Positions 17,742 to 26,015 of a stretch of DNA of 63,326 nucleotides are shown one piece after another; within the stretch, counting starts at the first letter, position 1, and the number at the start of each line of letters is the position of its first letter. Source of the DNA: Kiloniella litopenaei (GTDB lineage Bacteria; Pseudomonadota; Alphaproteobacteria; Kiloniellales; Kiloniellaceae); contig NZ_LANI01000032.1 of assembly GCF_000982415.1 (NCBI RefSeq), positions 1 to 63,326 on the forward strand. The letters are read 5' to 3'. The notes below the pieces were generated by a model. The model did no database searches. It worked only from the letters and a program-made list of their open reading frames with translations, and was not told the DNA's origin. Both the position numbers and the translations under genes were made by a program.

Positions 17742-18080
17742 TTAGTGATCTGATTTTTCTAGGAATTTATCACCTAGACCTGTTTCATAGGAAACACCTT
17801 CGGCAGTTAAAGTAATTGCCTGCCCATCTTCTCTGACCAAGCCTTTACGTGCGAGAGCAACCCAAACGGCAGGATTACTGAAACCGCTGGCATCCTTTGC
17901 TGAAACGACAAATTCACCCACGTGCACATGATCGCCGTGTGCGTGGGGGAGCTGAGACAGTGTCACGTCACCGTTGGGGTGATGTACAGCTTGCCTTTCG
18001 TCGCGCCCAATGACCTGAGCCAGTACAAGCGTTCGTAGTTGTAACTTGTTCAATTTTAACGGATTTTTCTTTGCAGCCAT
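17742..18080 (-). CDS. conserved hypothetical protein with His-rich middle
   Basis: A 112-aa protein, not assigned to a named family. Lys-rich N-terminus (AAKKNPLKLNKLQLRTL), then a short His-rich stretch LPHAHGDHVHVGEF (residues about 43-56), then a segment WVALARKGLVREDGQAITLT that looks like the end of a winged helix. Starts at ATG 18080. The composition suggests a small metal- or DNA-binding protein, but neither is shown. Confidence 0.55.
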   Translation of the reverse strand: MAAKKNPLKLNKLQLRTLVLAQVIGRDERQAVHHPNGDVTLSQLPHAHGDHVHVGEFVVSAKDASGFSNPAVWVALARKGLVREDGQAITLTAEGVSYETGLGDKFLEKSDH

Positions 18081-18200
18081 CGGTTTTTTCCTCGGTAGCA
18101 GTATTTATATTTTCTGTTTGATTATGAAGTGTTGAACACTTCTTAGCGCGCTAAGAGAGTCTTGGAAAGACTAAGTTAAATATCCATAAGTTTTGGGATT

Positions 18201-18758
18201 TTATTGCGTTAAGGAATAGAGATTTTGCCCAAGAAAATAAGGATCACAGTCTGTTGGTACAGTATGTAGTTGTCCCTCATATTTCATTCCTAATTTTTGC
18301 AATACTTTGTTTGAAGCAGCGTTTTCAACAGCAACAATACCGACAAGTTTTTTTATCTCAATTGTCTTTAGTGCATAGTTTCTCAGGGCGCTGGCAGCCT
18401 CTGTGGCAAAGCCTTTACCCCAATGTTCCGGTGCAATGGTGTAGTAAATTTCAATCAGGCTTTGATCCCAATCGGCCGGTCCCAAGCCGCACCATCCAAT
18501 GAGTTGCTCTGTTTCTTTTGAGAGAATGGCGAGGTTGAGTTTATGCAGTTTTTCCTTGCTATTGCTTTTATGACAGCCAATTGACCAGGTGATTATACCT
18601 TCCACCTCTTCGAGAGAGAGGGGATCGTCAGGCAAGAATTCAAGAACTTTAGGATCAGATGCAATTCTCTGGAGTGATGGTGCATCTTCCATTGCATAGG
18701 GGCGCAAAATCATCCGCGCTGTTTCAATGCGGCAGTTTACAAAAATATCTGACATCAT
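18201..18758 (-). CDS. GNAT acetyltransferase (RimJ/RimL-like)
   Basis: About 185 aa. ETARMILRPYAMEDA near the N-terminus, then EIYYTIAPEHWGKGFATEAASALRNYA (acetyl-CoA binding motif A, Q/RxxGxG/A form as WGKGFA) and NAASNKVLQKLGM (motif B) identify the RimJ/RimL-type GNAT fold. Substrate may be a ribosomal protein N-terminus, a small amine or an antibiotic. I chose ATG 18758; an upstream ATG at 18833 adds a basic tail without a ribosome site. Divergent from umuDC. Confidence 0.8.
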   Translation of the reverse strand: MMSDIFVNCRIETARMILRPYAMEDAPSLQRIASDPKVLEFLPDDPLSLEEVEGIITWSIGCHKSNSKEKLHKLNLAILSKETEQLIGWCGLGPADWDQSLIEIYYTIAPEHWGKGFATEAASALRNYALKTIEIKKLVGIVAVENAASNKVLQKLGMKYEGQLHTVPTDCDPYFLGQNLYSLTQ

Positions 18759-18871
18759 GATGCTCAACTGGCTGGCGAGTGGGTTTGTTTTTATCCTTAG
18801 GTTGAACCTAATTAAATTAGGTTTGGGTGACAATTTAATTGTTGCTTGCTGTTAAAGAGAAGTCACTTCCC

Positions 18872-18905
18872 TTGACATAATAATTATTTTGTTCTCTATT
18901 TGTTC
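18872..18905 (+). promoter_or_regulatory. SOS-regulated promoter of umuDC
   Basis: TTGACA (18872-18877), a 17-base spacer and TCTATT (18895-18900) form a promoter. The alphaproteobacterial LexA box GTTC-N7-GTTC (18891-18894 and 18902-18905) covers the -10, so LexA would block the promoter until DNA damage. Confidence 0.8.
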
Positions 18906-18943
18906 TTGGTTTGATGTTGAGCATAACGAATAAGAGTACACCC

Positions 18944-19381
18944 ATGAAAAAAGAAGCTCTTGAGTGCATGGGACGGGCGAAAAAAAGAGGATCTCTCCCG
19001 CTTCCTCTTTATGCTTTCAGAATTCCTGCTGGTTTTCCGTCTCCGGCTGAAGACTATATGGAAGGGAAACTGGATCTGAATGACGAGTTGGTTGATTGCG
19101 AAGAGGCGACTTTTTTTATGAGAGTGTCCGGAGATTCCATGATTGGGGCAGGCATCATGCCGGGCGGAATGCTTGTTGTCGATCGATCTCTGGAAGCAAG
19201 GCATGGCAAGATTGTTATTGCTGTGGTGGATGGTCAGTTGACGGTCAAGCGCCTCTATGATCGCGGGGGGCGAGTCCAATTGTGTTCAGAAAACCCCAAA
19301 TACCAACCAATCAAAATTTCGAGAGAGCAGGATCTACAAATCTGGGGGGTGGTGACGAGTGTGATCACCAGACTGGACTAA
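18944..19381 (+). CDS. umuD: UmuD-like S24 self-cleaving subunit of DNA polymerase V
   Basis: A 145-aa protein. PAGFPSPAEDY contains the Ala-Gly self-cleavage site. The catalytic Ser is in VSGDSMIGAG and the catalytic Lys in GQLTVKRLY, as in UmuD/LexA S24 peptidases. RecA filaments trigger cleavage to the active UmuD' form. ATG 18944 gives a normal UmuD length with AAGAG upstream; TTG/ATG at 18911-18914 lack a ribosome site. Operon with umuC (6-base gap), under an SOS box. Confidence 0.92.
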   Translation: MKKEALECMGRAKKRGSLPLPLYAFRIPAGFPSPAEDYMEGKLDLNDELVDCEEATFFMRVSGDSMIGAGIMPGGMLVVDRSLEARHGKIVIAVVDGQLTVKRLYDRGGRVQLCSENPKYQPIKISREQDLQIWGVVTSVITRLD

Positions 19382-19387
19382 CCTGCC

Positions 19388-20713
19388 ATGATTAATAATC
19401 CTAGTGATATGATCTTTTCTCAAGCCAAAACTTCTGATCATTGTCAGTGGATTGCATTGGTTGATGTCAACAATTTCTATGCCTCCTGTGAACGGGTTTT
19501 TCGCCCGGATCTGGAAAATGTCCCGATTGTTGTGCTGTCAAACAATGATGGCTGTGTAATCGCGCGCTCGGAAGAGGCCAAAAGGCTCGGCTATAAAATG
19601 GGTGACCTTTTTCACGTTATTAAGCCAAAGCTCCGCCAGACGGGTACAAAGGTGTTCTCGTCAAACTATGCGCTCTATGGCGATATGTCTGACCGGGTCA
19701 ACGAGATTTATAGCCGCTTTACGTCCGGGATCGAAGTTTATTCCATTGACGAGAGTTTCCTTCGCTTTTCGGGGGGAGGTGTTGTTCACAATTTGGCGAC
19801 ATTGACTGAGCTGGGGCAGTCTATTCGTCAAACAGTAGGTCAATATACAGGATTGCCCGTTTGTGTCGGGATTTCGACTACAAAAACGCTGGCCAAGGTC
19901 GCGAACCGCATTGCCAAGAAGAATAGTCACTATGACGGCGTCTTTGTGTTTGAGCCGGATAACAAGGCGCAGTTGCAACAGATATCTATTGATGATGTCT
20001 GGGGGATTTCCCGTCGATTAACGCCAAAGTTACAGGCGCTGGGTATCTATAGTGCGCTTGATCTCGCGTCTGCTGATCCCAAACGTATTCGATCCGGTTT
20101 TAATGTCGTGCTTGAACGCATGGTGCACGAGCTTAACGGTATTTCATGTCTTGCGGTGGAAGAGGTGGTGCCGCCAAGAAAAAGCATTATCGTTTCCCGC
20201 GGATTTGGTCGCTATCTAAGCGAGTTTTCTCTTATTCAACAAGCCGTTGCGGCCCACGCAACACGGGCCGGAGAAAAACTTCGCAAACAACAGCTTGCGG
20301 CAAATAAGCTGAGCATTTCGTTACGGACCAGTCCGCATGGTAAAGATCAGGTCTATTACAAAAAGTCCTTTGGTATTACTTTTGCCGAGGCGACCAGTGA
20401 AACGGCTCTGTTGATCAAGGCAGCAGAACATTGCCTCAGGAAGGTTTATCGGAAAGGATTGCTGTATCAAAAAGTCGGGGTCTTCCTGGGCGGACTGGTT
20501 GATGCTCAAGGGGTGCAGCAGAGTATTTTTACGCAAAAGGACGTGACGAAATCAAAGGCGTTGATGCGTGTTCTGGATGATCTCAACCGTTCCCATGGTC
20601 GCGATACAGTTCGCTTTGCAGCATCGGGCATAGATGAAGACTGGAAAATGAGACAGAAGATGATTTCCCCGCGCTATACCACGCGCTGGAGTGACCTGCC
20701 TGTTGTAAGATAG
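19388..20713 (+). CDS. umuC: UmuC, Y-family DNA polymerase V catalytic subunit
   Basis: A 441-aa Y-family polymerase. [15 protein letters not shown] carries the first catalytic Asp and the steric-gate region, [14 protein letters not shown] the finger motif, and [12 protein letters not shown] the second acidic pair (near residues 115-125). The little-finger and UmuC C-terminal domain ([25 protein letters not shown]) is complete. With UmuD'2 it forms error-prone translesion polymerase V. Confidence 0.95.
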   Translation: MINNPSDMIFSQAKTSDHCQWIALVDVNNFYASCERVFRPDLENVPIVVLSNNDGCVIARSEEAKRLGYKMGDLFHVIKPKLRQTGTKVFSSNYALYGDMSDRVNEIYSRFTSGIEVYSIDESFLRFSGGGVVHNLATLTELGQSIRQTVGQYTGLPVCVGISTTKTLAKVANRIAKKNSHYDGVFVFEPDNKAQLQQISIDDVWGISRRLTPKLQALGIYSALDLASADPKRIRSGFNVVLERMVHELNGISCLAVEEVVPPRKSIIVSRGFGRYLSEFSLIQQAVAAHATRAGEKLRKQQLAANKLSISLRTSPHGKDQVYYKKSFGITFAEATSETALLIKAAEHCLRKVYRKGLLYQKVGVFLGGLVDAQGVQQSIFTQKDVTKSKALMRVLDDLNRSHGRDTVRFAASGIDEDWKMRQKMISPRYTTRWSDLPVVR

Positions 20714-20897
20714 GGATATTATTTTCTAACGCGGTTGCTTACACGCTATGGGTTATAAAATGACCAGCTGAGCAAAAGCTTCCGGTCTGGGATGATTGCT
20801 TGGGGAAAAACTTGCCCAAAGAGATCTCTTGAAGGTCATTTACATCTATTTTATCGCTTGTTAGGCGGAAAATCCCCTCTGTTTTTGATTGTAAAAA

Positions 20898-20914
20898 TTG
20901 GCATCTATCTTGCT
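20898..20914 (+). promoter_or_regulatory. sigma-54 promoter
   Basis: TTGGCA (20898-20903) and TTGCT (20910-20914) put GG and GC exactly 10 bases apart, the hallmark of -24/-12 promoters. The start site would fall near 20925, 24 bases before the ATG at 20949. Expression therefore needs RpoN and an enhancer-binding activator not in the window. Confidence 0.65.
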
Positions 20915-20948
20915 TCGTGTTTTCTAAACTAATGATGGAAAAGAAAAC

Positions 20949-21473
20949 ATGATCAATCTTCTGAACTCTTCCTGGTTTGATCGCAACACCGCGGCCAATT
21001 CTTCGAACAATCCATATGTTCAGCAGGCGCGTGAACAGGCACTTTTGGCCAATAAAGCCAAAAACAATGTGGGTGATGCGCAAGCTGAGGCAACAAAGAA
21101 CAGAGATCAGATTTCCATCTCGCCAGAAGCACAAAAGCTGATTTATCAGCAACAGTTGGATAATCCGCGTACTGATCGGCAAAAGGCTGCGGACCTTGTT
21201 CGCTTTATGCCAAGCAGTGTTAAATCCATGACAGGCGGCCTTAACTGGATGGACGCGGCAAAGGCCGCGACGGTTGATAGCAGTTCAGATGTTGCCAAGA
21301 AGCTCGAGGAAGCCAAGGTCAAGGATATGTTGGAATATCCTATGGAATATCTAAGACAGATTGGCCCAGCGGCTCTTTCTGCCCAAGCCAAAGCTATGGG
21401 GTTTGAAATGCCACAATCTTTGGCCGATCTGACCCAAAAACAGGCCCAAAGTCTCGTCCTTAAGCTAATGTAA
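20949..21473 (+). CDS. hypothetical protein under sigma-54 promoter
   Basis: A 174-aa hydrophilic, Ala/Gln/Asn-rich protein. The N-terminal third (AREQALLANKAKNN, ATKNRDQISISPEAQKL) looks like a disordered or coiled segment; the C-terminal part has PMEYLRQIGPAALSAQAKAMGF and LADLTQKQAQSLVLKL. No named family is recognised. The sigma-54 promoter makes a flagellar, nitrogen or biofilm role possible, as RpoN often controls these in alphaproteobacteria; this is inference. No signal peptide. Confidence 0.65.
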   Translation: MINLLNSSWFDRNTAANSSNNPYVQQAREQALLANKAKNNVGDAQAEATKNRDQISISPEAQKLIYQQQLDNPRTDRQKAADLVRFMPSSVKSMTGGLNWMDAAKAATVDSSSDVAKKLEEAKVKDMLEYPMEYLRQIGPAALSAQAKAMGFEMPQSLADLTQKQAQSLVLKLM

Positions 21474-21628
21474 AAGAAGTTCTGTTAGAAGGAGAGGCAA
21501 GACAGTTAAAAGTCCGGGCCAAGGTTGTCGAAAATAGTTTTTTCAAGCGTTTAATTATACGGCATAATTTTTGATCAAGGCACTGACCGGGTTTGGGTAC
21601 ACTGACGATATAGGTAGGAGAGTTCGGT

Positions 21629-21868
21629 ATGAGTGCTGGTGACTTCAAGTCGTTCCTAAAGGAAAAAACAGTTTTACCAAAAGACGCGGCTGGATGGATT
21701 GATCTTTTTCTCGCCGATCTTAATGTCCCCGATATTTCAAATTTTAACGAGCTTAAAATTTATCTGGATAAACATGTTGAAGGTCCGGATAAAAAAGAGC
21801 GTTTAAAAAGTGTTCCACATTATTGGGAAGAATACGAGAAGAGCTTGAAAGAAAAGGATGTGCAGTAG
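21629..21868 (+). CDS. small hypothetical protein
   Basis: A 79-aa acidic/basic soluble protein with a good ribosome site (TAGGAGAG) before ATG 21629. Sequence features DAAGWIDLFLADLN and SVPHYWEEYEKSLKEK suggest a helical bundle. No family recognised, no membrane segment. Possibly co-transcribed with the next plus-strand gene (97-base gap). Confidence 0.55.
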   Translation: MSAGDFKSFLKEKTVLPKDAAGWIDLFLADLNVPDISNFNELKIYLDKHVEGPDKKERLKSVPHYWEEYEKSLKEKDVQ

Positions 21869-21971
21869 ATGGCTGCACGGAGGTATGACAAATACGAGAG
21901 CCACCGGGTTATTGAAATTTATATAGATTTGCCTCATTCTTGGTATGTTCAATTTATAGGGGGGATTGAGT

Positions 21972-22481
21972 GTGGAGGAAGCAAATCAGGCTTTTCTTGT
22001 GGCATTGGAATATGCCCAAAAACAAATTGACTGGTATCAGTTTTTTGGCATTTCCAAGTTGATTCTGTTCCGGGTTGTCGGGGGCCTATCGATTATCTGT
22101 ACTATTTTCATCGCGTACCTTTCAGCAACGCTTGATGATAAAAAAACAACACTTTTCAGTCTTTCAAAAAAGAAACTCGTCACAATCTTGGCTATAGTCA
22201 GTGCGCTTAGTGTTTCCTTGTCCGGTTTTTTTGGATGGAGAGGGGCTTGGGAATCGCATCGTCTTGCCCAATTTCAAATCGAATCTTTGATGGTGGAAAC
22301 AGAAATCCGGAAACTCAAGCTGGAAAGTGACGGTGATGTTGCTGGCGTGTTCATGCTTGCAAATGAATTGTCGGAAGAGACGGCCAGGATAGTTCAGCAT
22401 GAAAGTTCTGAATATTTCTCCTTTATCCCTAGCATTGATGAAGGTGTTAACGCTTCCTCAATGCCAAGAGAGGTGCGTTAG
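21972..22481 (+). CDS. hypothetical membrane protein, two helices
   Basis: About 169 aa. Two hydrophobic helices (roughly residues 32-48 and 65-85) flank a charged loop, followed by a coiled-coil-like hydrophilic tail (WESHRLAQFQIESLMVETEIRKLKLES). GTG 21972 is favoured because AGGGGGG lies 7 bases upstream; TTG 21966 is an alternative. Its end overlaps the convergent lipoprotein gene by 4 bases. No family recognised. Confidence 0.55.
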   Translation: MEEANQAFLVALEYAQKQIDWYQFFGISKLILFRVVGGLSIICTIFIAYLSATLDDKKTTLFSLSKKKLVTILAIVSALSVSLSGFFGWRGAWESHRLAQFQIESLMVETEIRKLKLESDGDVAGVFMLANELSEETARIVQHESSEYFSFIPSIDEGVNASSMPREVR

Positions 22482-23011
22482 TTAATAAAAGGACCTTCTT
22501 CAACATAGCCTTCAATTGCTTTTGTTGCTATTCCAAGAACATAGCCAGCTGATTTTCCTGTTGTTGCTACGATCATGTAATTTTTACTATCAAAATATGC
22601 GCGAAAACAATGTGTGACGGTTTTTGCTTTTCTGTATTTGAGGCACAGTCGATTATCAGTGATTTTCCACTGCCCCGTTAGCTTGTTCGAGCAATCCCAT
22701 TGGTCAGGAACACTGGTTGTATTGCAATAACGATAAATTGAGTATCCGTCCTCGTTATAAAATTCCATCCAGCGGGAACGGTGCTTTTGGATTGGAACAG
22801 ATGGGGTGCTTACATATTCACCAGTGATCGTTTTATTTAATATAAGACGAGTAATTTCCTCGCCCGATAATGGTATTAATCCTCTGTTTCTTAGGCTTTC
22901 TTCGGATGTGTCAGTCAGGGACTGTGCCATGAATGTCGTATTTTTGTTATTAGTTGCACATGCTGCCAGAATTAAACTGAATAAAGTAAGTAGTATTTTT
23001 CGGTAGGTCAT
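22478..23011 (-). CDS. putative lipoprotein
   Basis: About 177 aa. MTYRKILLTLFSLILAACAT is a textbook lipoprotein signal with lipobox LAAC, so ATG 23011 is the start. The mature part has Cys pairs (YRYC, WDCSNKL, RLCLKY, VTHCF) and a GQWKITDNRLCLKYR motif like small beta-barrel lipoproteins that sense heme or lipid; no family is assigned. Monocistronic, last host gene before the prophage. Confidence 0.7.
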   Translation of the reverse strand: MTYRKILLTLFSLILAACATNNKNTTFMAQSLTDTSEESLRNRGLIPLSGEEITRLILNKTITGEYVSTPSVPIQKHRSRWMEFYNEDGYSIYRYCNTTSVPDQWDCSNKLTGQWKITDNRLCLKYRKAKTVTHCFRAYFDSKNYMIVATTGKSAGYVLGIATKAIEGYVEEGPFIN

Positions 23012-23247
23012 TTTTATAAGCGCAGAAAAATTTTGGGTAGGGAAGAAAGATGACGAACTGTACATTATGAGTATAGTTTCTTCAATTTATGGAAGAAGTG
23101 GACACAGAATTTCCGAACGGATGACGTTTAACGAACTTTGCGAACTTTAGCACTGACACACTAAATGGCACACAACCCACTGATTTTTAACAGTAGGATA
23201 TGTATAAATGATGTCTAACGTATTGATATTTGATATTTGAGGAAGAA

Positions 23248-23278
23248 AAGTGGTGCCTCCACCAGGACTTGAACCCGG
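23248..23278. repeat. attL core, left prophage boundary
   Basis: A 31-base direct repeat identical to 63296-63326. It begins AAGTGGTGCC and covers the 3' end of a tRNA gene read on the minus strand. The tyrosine integrase gene lies 61 bases inside, as expected. The distance between copies is 40,048 bp, the prophage length. The true core may extend to the anticodon loop (23296), which cannot be tested because the window ends at 63326. Confidence 0.92.
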
Positions 23279-23296
23279 AACCCCCTGATTACAAAT
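23251..23296 (-). pseudogene. 3' fragment of a tRNA gene (probably tRNA-Thr, UGU)
   Basis: On the minus strand this reads an anticodon loop TTTGTAA (anticodon TGT), a T arm with CCGGG-TTCAAGT-CCTGG, then TGGAGGC-A-CCA. The 5' half is missing: bases beyond 23296 do not complete the anticodon stem. It is the piece displaced by phage insertion. The intact tRNA should start beyond 63326, where the phage supplies the same 3' end. Confidence 0.75.
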
Positions 23297-23339
23297 CCGA
23301 GGTCTTATAGGTAAATGCTTGATAAATATATATTGTACT

Positions 23340-24413
23340 TCAAGGGCTTTTCCGATTCTTTGTCAATTTTAGATAGGGTTTTTCATGCGATGCATGATTT
23401 ATTTTTGTGACATCTAGAGCGTCCGCAACACTATCTAAATAATCCGGCGCATGTTTACCGTAAATATTTTCAAAAACATCTTCTGACATGCCGAGATATC
23501 GAGCGCCTTTTGCCTTGTCTATTCCTTCCATAACAATCCACGTTGCGGCAGAGTGTCGAAGAACGTGCGGGGTGATATGAGGAAGGCCAGCACGATCCGC
23601 GCAACGTTTAAAAGCTTTCTTAACATCTTTAACGGGTTTGCCGTGGTACTCGATTACATGATCGGTTGTTGCTAGGCGTTTGTAATACTCAAGAGTTTCC
23701 CTTAAGCCTTTGCTCATTGGGATGAAAGATCTTTTCTTGTTGCCCACGTCCTTACCAAAATCAATTCTATTTCTGTCAAAATCAACACGGTCCCAGGTTA
23801 GATCGCAAACTGCGCCCTTTCTTTGGCCCGCTGAAATTGCGAGGGTGATGAATAGAGACAAGTGCGGGGTTTGCTCTGCTTCTCTGATGAGTGCTGAGAC
23901 TTCTTCTCTTGTGGCCCATTCTTGGCGAGCTTCGGGGGCTGCAACAGGCATCTTGAATTTGGGTGCAATAATCCACTTTTCACGCTCGGCCCAATGCAGT
24001 GCGGCTCTTAATGTGGCGAGGTCTTGCCGAATAGATGCGTTACCTACGCCTTCCGCGCCCCTTTTCTTGGCGTAATCTTTAATTGTGTTCTGTGAGATTT
24101 GGTGGGGGAAGATTTTCCCCATGTGGCGACTTATGTTTGTGCAATTTCGTTTAATGTCTTCGATGCTTGAGCGCCCTTCAAACATCTTCTCTTCATAGTA
24201 GCCGCTAAGTATTAAGCTAACAATTGGTTGCTCTGGCGGTGCTATTCTCTGGCGTTCTACAAACTGAGCTAAAAATAATTCCGCTGCTTCGCGATCTTTT
24301 GAGCCGGAGGAAGCGGTTTTTGTTCTTCCTTCGTCAGTCCATTTAACTTCGAAATAGCCGGAACGATTACGCTTGAGTTTATAATTGAAAGTTGTGTTAC
24401 GGGGGCGACCCAT
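23340..24413 (-). CDS. int: tyrosine integrase
   Basis: A 357-aa tyrosine recombinase. An N-terminal arm-binding and SAM-like core-binding region (about 1-160) precedes the catalytic domain: Arg in SAGQRKGAVCDLTW, Lys in the beta-hairpin region, HVLRHSAATW (H-x-x-R), and nucleophile Tyr in FENIYGKHAP. The usual LGH is LGMS. It catalyses integration and, with Xis, excision at the tRNA att site. It is the last gene of the leftward operon and overlaps xis by 145 bases. Confidence 0.92.
   Translation of the reverse strand: MGRPRNTTFNYKLKRNRSGYFEVKWTDEGRTKTASSGSKDREAAELFLAQFVERQRIAPPEQPIVSLILSGYYEEKMFEGRSSIEDIKRNCTNISRHMGKIFPHQISQNTIKDYAKKRGAEGVGNASIRQDLATLRAALHWAEREKWIIAPKFKMPVAAPEARQEWATREEVSALIREAEQTPHLSLFITLAISAGQRKGAVCDLTWDRVDFDRNRIDFGKDVGNKKRSFIPMSKGLRETLEYYKRLATTDHVIEYHGKPVKDVKKAFKRCADRAGLPHITPHVLRHSAATWIVMEGIDKAKGARYLGMSEDVFENIYGKHAPDYLDSVADALDVTKINHASHEKPYLKLTKNRKSP
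23378..23399 (-). repeat. left arm-type site candidate, inverted copy at 63219-63240
   Basis: Twenty-two bases containing CATGCGATGCATG. The reverse complement recurs at 63219-63240 with one mismatch. The sites flank the two att cores at about 100 and 56 bases. This geometry fits arm-type binding sites of the integrase or of Xis/IHF. This copy lies inside the end of int. Confidence 0.6.
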
Positions 24414-24577
24414 CTGTCTTCCTTGAAAACCTCTATGTCTTCTCTGCGCAGCCTAATACCACCACCCGGCAAGCGCAAGAAACCTATTTTACCTAAACTA
24501 ATCCATTTGCGTAGAGTAGGCTCTGAAACTCCAAGTTCAGGGGCTGCCTGCTTAACAGTTAAACAAGGTGGTATCAT
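24269..24577 (-). CDS. xis: excisionase-like MerR/HTH_17 protein
   Basis: A 102-aa protein. Residues 5-53 form a winged helix of the AlpA/excisionase type: LTVKQAAPELGVSEPTLRKWISLGKIGFLRL, then GIRLRREDIEVF. The C-terminal half is Lys/Pro-rich and lies in the 145 bases that overlap int in another frame. Starts 4 bases before the end of the preceding gene. Its position next to int supports a directionality factor; a transcription role is also possible. Confidence 0.8.
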   Translation of the reverse strand: MIPPCLTVKQAAPELGVSEPTLRKWISLGKIGFLRLPGGGIRLRREDIEVFKEDRWVAPVTQLSIINSSVIVPAISKLNGLTKEEQKPLPPAQKIAKQRNYF

Positions 24578-24771
24578 CTATCGCCCTCCGTAGTCGCAAT
24601 AGGCACGAGCCGCGTTTTTACTTCATCCGGCACCACTTTTCGCAGTGCTTCATATTGATCAGGGGTGATTTCGTCGTCGTAATTCGATTTGCGAATTACC
24701 CCTATTCCTTTGTCGGGGTGATCATCGAACGGGTTAACAGCAACAACTCTGCCATCTTTAATGATGTGCAT
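24574..24771 (-). CDS. hypothetical phage protein
   Basis: About 65 aa. ATG 24771 follows GAGAGGGTGAG and lies 5 bases after the preceding stop; a longer start at 24807 would overlap the previous gene. Charged and soluble: IIKDGRVVAVNPFDDHPDKG, then DDEITPDQYEALRKVVPDEV. Small phage proteins of this make-up are common in the leftward arm, function unknown. Confidence 0.55.
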   Translation of the reverse strand: MHIIKDGRVVAVNPFDDHPDKGIGVIRKSNYDDEITPDQYEALRKVVPDEVKTRLVPIATTEGDR

Positions 24772-24776
24772 CACAC

Positions 24777-25214
24777 TCACCCTCTCTCTTCCTGTAAGGC
24801 GTCCCATGCTGCATTAAATACTTTCTCGCAGGAAGGTGACCAGGTATCACCACATTTGATTGCCGAGGCGGCAAAACTCAGGGCAGTTTCAATAGGCTTC
24901 CGCTGATTGATCGCCTCAGTATCGTTAAGGGTTTGCTCAGCAATTCCGATGCAATCGACCTCTTCAATCCGGCTTGGATCGTCAAAATGAGTTTTGATAA
25001 GCCCCTTGGTGTAATCCATCAGCCCCTGTAAGGCGTTTACAAGGTCACCGTTGTTGGCTTGAAGCATGTTGACCGTTTCCTGCTGGCCCATGATATATTT
25101 GCCAACATCGCGAGGAACCCTGAGTTCTTTGTTGTCTCTCGTTGAGAGGAAGGCGTCACATTTGTATGAGCTGCCGAAGTAGACGCCAACGATGTATCCA
25201 TTGATGTTCATCAT
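24777..25214 (-). CDS. hypothetical phage protein
   Basis: A 145-aa soluble protein in the leftward operon, overlapping the Lar-like gene by 4 bases (start in its stop). The middle is rich in helix-forming residues (MLQANNGDLVNALQGLMDYTKGLIKT); the end contains CGDTWSPSCEKVFNAAWDALQEE. No family recognised. Confidence 0.6.
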   Translation of the reverse strand: MMNINGYIVGVYFGSSYKCDAFLSTRDNKELRVPRDVGKYIMGQQETVNMLQANNGDLVNALQGLMDYTKGLIKTHFDDPSRIEEVDCIGIAEQTLNDTEAINQRKPIETALSFAASAIKCGDTWSPSCEKVFNAAWDALQEERG

Positions 25215-25825
25215 TCACCCTCCGGTGCTGGTTCATCTATCCCATAGAGGGCGGTGCCTGCTATCTTTCTGCACTGATAAAGATGATGGCCTAAGTTTTT
25301 CCCGTAGTTGCATGTGTGGTTGAAGATCTTCTCCATATCCGATTCAAGATCGGCTATAACCCCCTCAAGCTCTTTTACTCGGGCTTGGCTGCGTTCAAGT
25401 TCCTTATGCGCTGGCAATCGATCAACAGGAAGATCCTCGCGCTGTGACAAGATTCTGTTACGGGCAACCACATCCGCATGGTTAGCTTTCCATTGCTCAA
25501 TCTCCGCCTGCTGGCTTTGGATGATTTGTCTTTGTTTGGCCATCACCTTTCTGAATATGACGTTAATTTCATACTCGCTGGATAGTCCTGTTATGCTTTT
25601 CAGAAGTTCTTCGGGTGATTTCTCTCCAACCTCGGGGCTGGTGCGGGTGTTCCATTTCTCAATAATAATAGCCTTTGCCTCATTTAAGGGCATATCTTCT
25701 TCAAGGTCTTCACTGCGCGCACCACAATCACAGGCAATTGATCCCTCAAAAACGCCAAACTTATTTTCCCAGATATCTTCGAAAGCTTCGCTCCCGCAAA
25801 AGGGACACGGTTTTAGCTCACTCAT
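25211..25825 (-). CDS. Lar-like zinc-ribbon protein with coiled coil
   Basis: A 204-aa protein. The N-terminal CPFCGSEAFE with CDCGAR and IEKWNTRT is the Lar (restriction alleviation) signature, residues 5-62. The rest is a long helical region (RQIIQSQQAEIEQWK, LERSQARVKELEGVIADLE) predicted as coiled coil. Lar proteins of Rac-type prophages modulate host type I restriction; many phage homologues are uncharacterised. Part of the overlapped leftward operon. Confidence 0.7.
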   Translation of the reverse strand: MSELKPCPFCGSEAFEDIWENKFGVFEGSIACDCGARSEDLEEDMPLNEAKAIIIEKWNTRTSPEVGEKSPEELLKSITGLSSEYEINVIFRKVMAKQRQIIQSQQAEIEQWKANHADVVARNRILSQREDLPVDRLPAHKELERSQARVKELEGVIADLESDMEKIFNHTCNYGKNLGHHLYQCRKIAGTALYGIDEPAPEGE

Positions 25826-25917
25826 GGCCTTGCTCCACTCTTAATTGATTTCATTGCAACCAAATGATCGATAGTTGCCAGCAGTAAGGCCGCAAAAAAG
25901 ATGTACATAAACAGCAT
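25822..25917 (-). CDS. 31-aa single-helix membrane peptide
   Basis: Starts at ATG 25917, sharing one base with the previous stop (TGATG), behind GGAGGGTGAGG. Encodes one transmembrane helix (MYIFFAALLLATIDHL) and a short basic tail (AMKSIKSGARP), ending 4 bases inside the Lar-like gene. Translational coupling on both sides supports expression. Function unknown. Confidence 0.5.
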   Translation of the reverse strand: MLFMYIFFAALLLATIDHLVAMKSIKSGARP

Positions 25918-26015
25918 CACCTCACCCTCCATTCTTTTCTCAGTTCCTCGACCAGCTCTGGTGTGAGCGGTGGACGCCCTACAGCGGCGAGGGCGGCTTG
26001 TATTGGGGCGGTCAT
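25917..26015 (-). CDS. 32-aa peptide, translationally coupled
   Basis: ATG 26015 overlaps the stop of the zinc-ribbon gene by 4 bases (ATGA), and its own TGA overlaps the ATG of the next peptide. The product is MTAPIQAALAAVGRPPLTPE followed by LVEELRKEWRVR, a short helix. It is too short for family assignment; the tight coupling is the main evidence. Confidence 0.45.
   Translation of the reverse strand: MTAPIQAALAAVGRPPLTPELVEELRKEWRVR

Noticed and set aside
20739-21182. 147-codon minus-strand ORF
   Set aside because: Overlaps the sigma-54-driven plus-strand gene and has Cys/Phe/Ile-rich non-protein composition.
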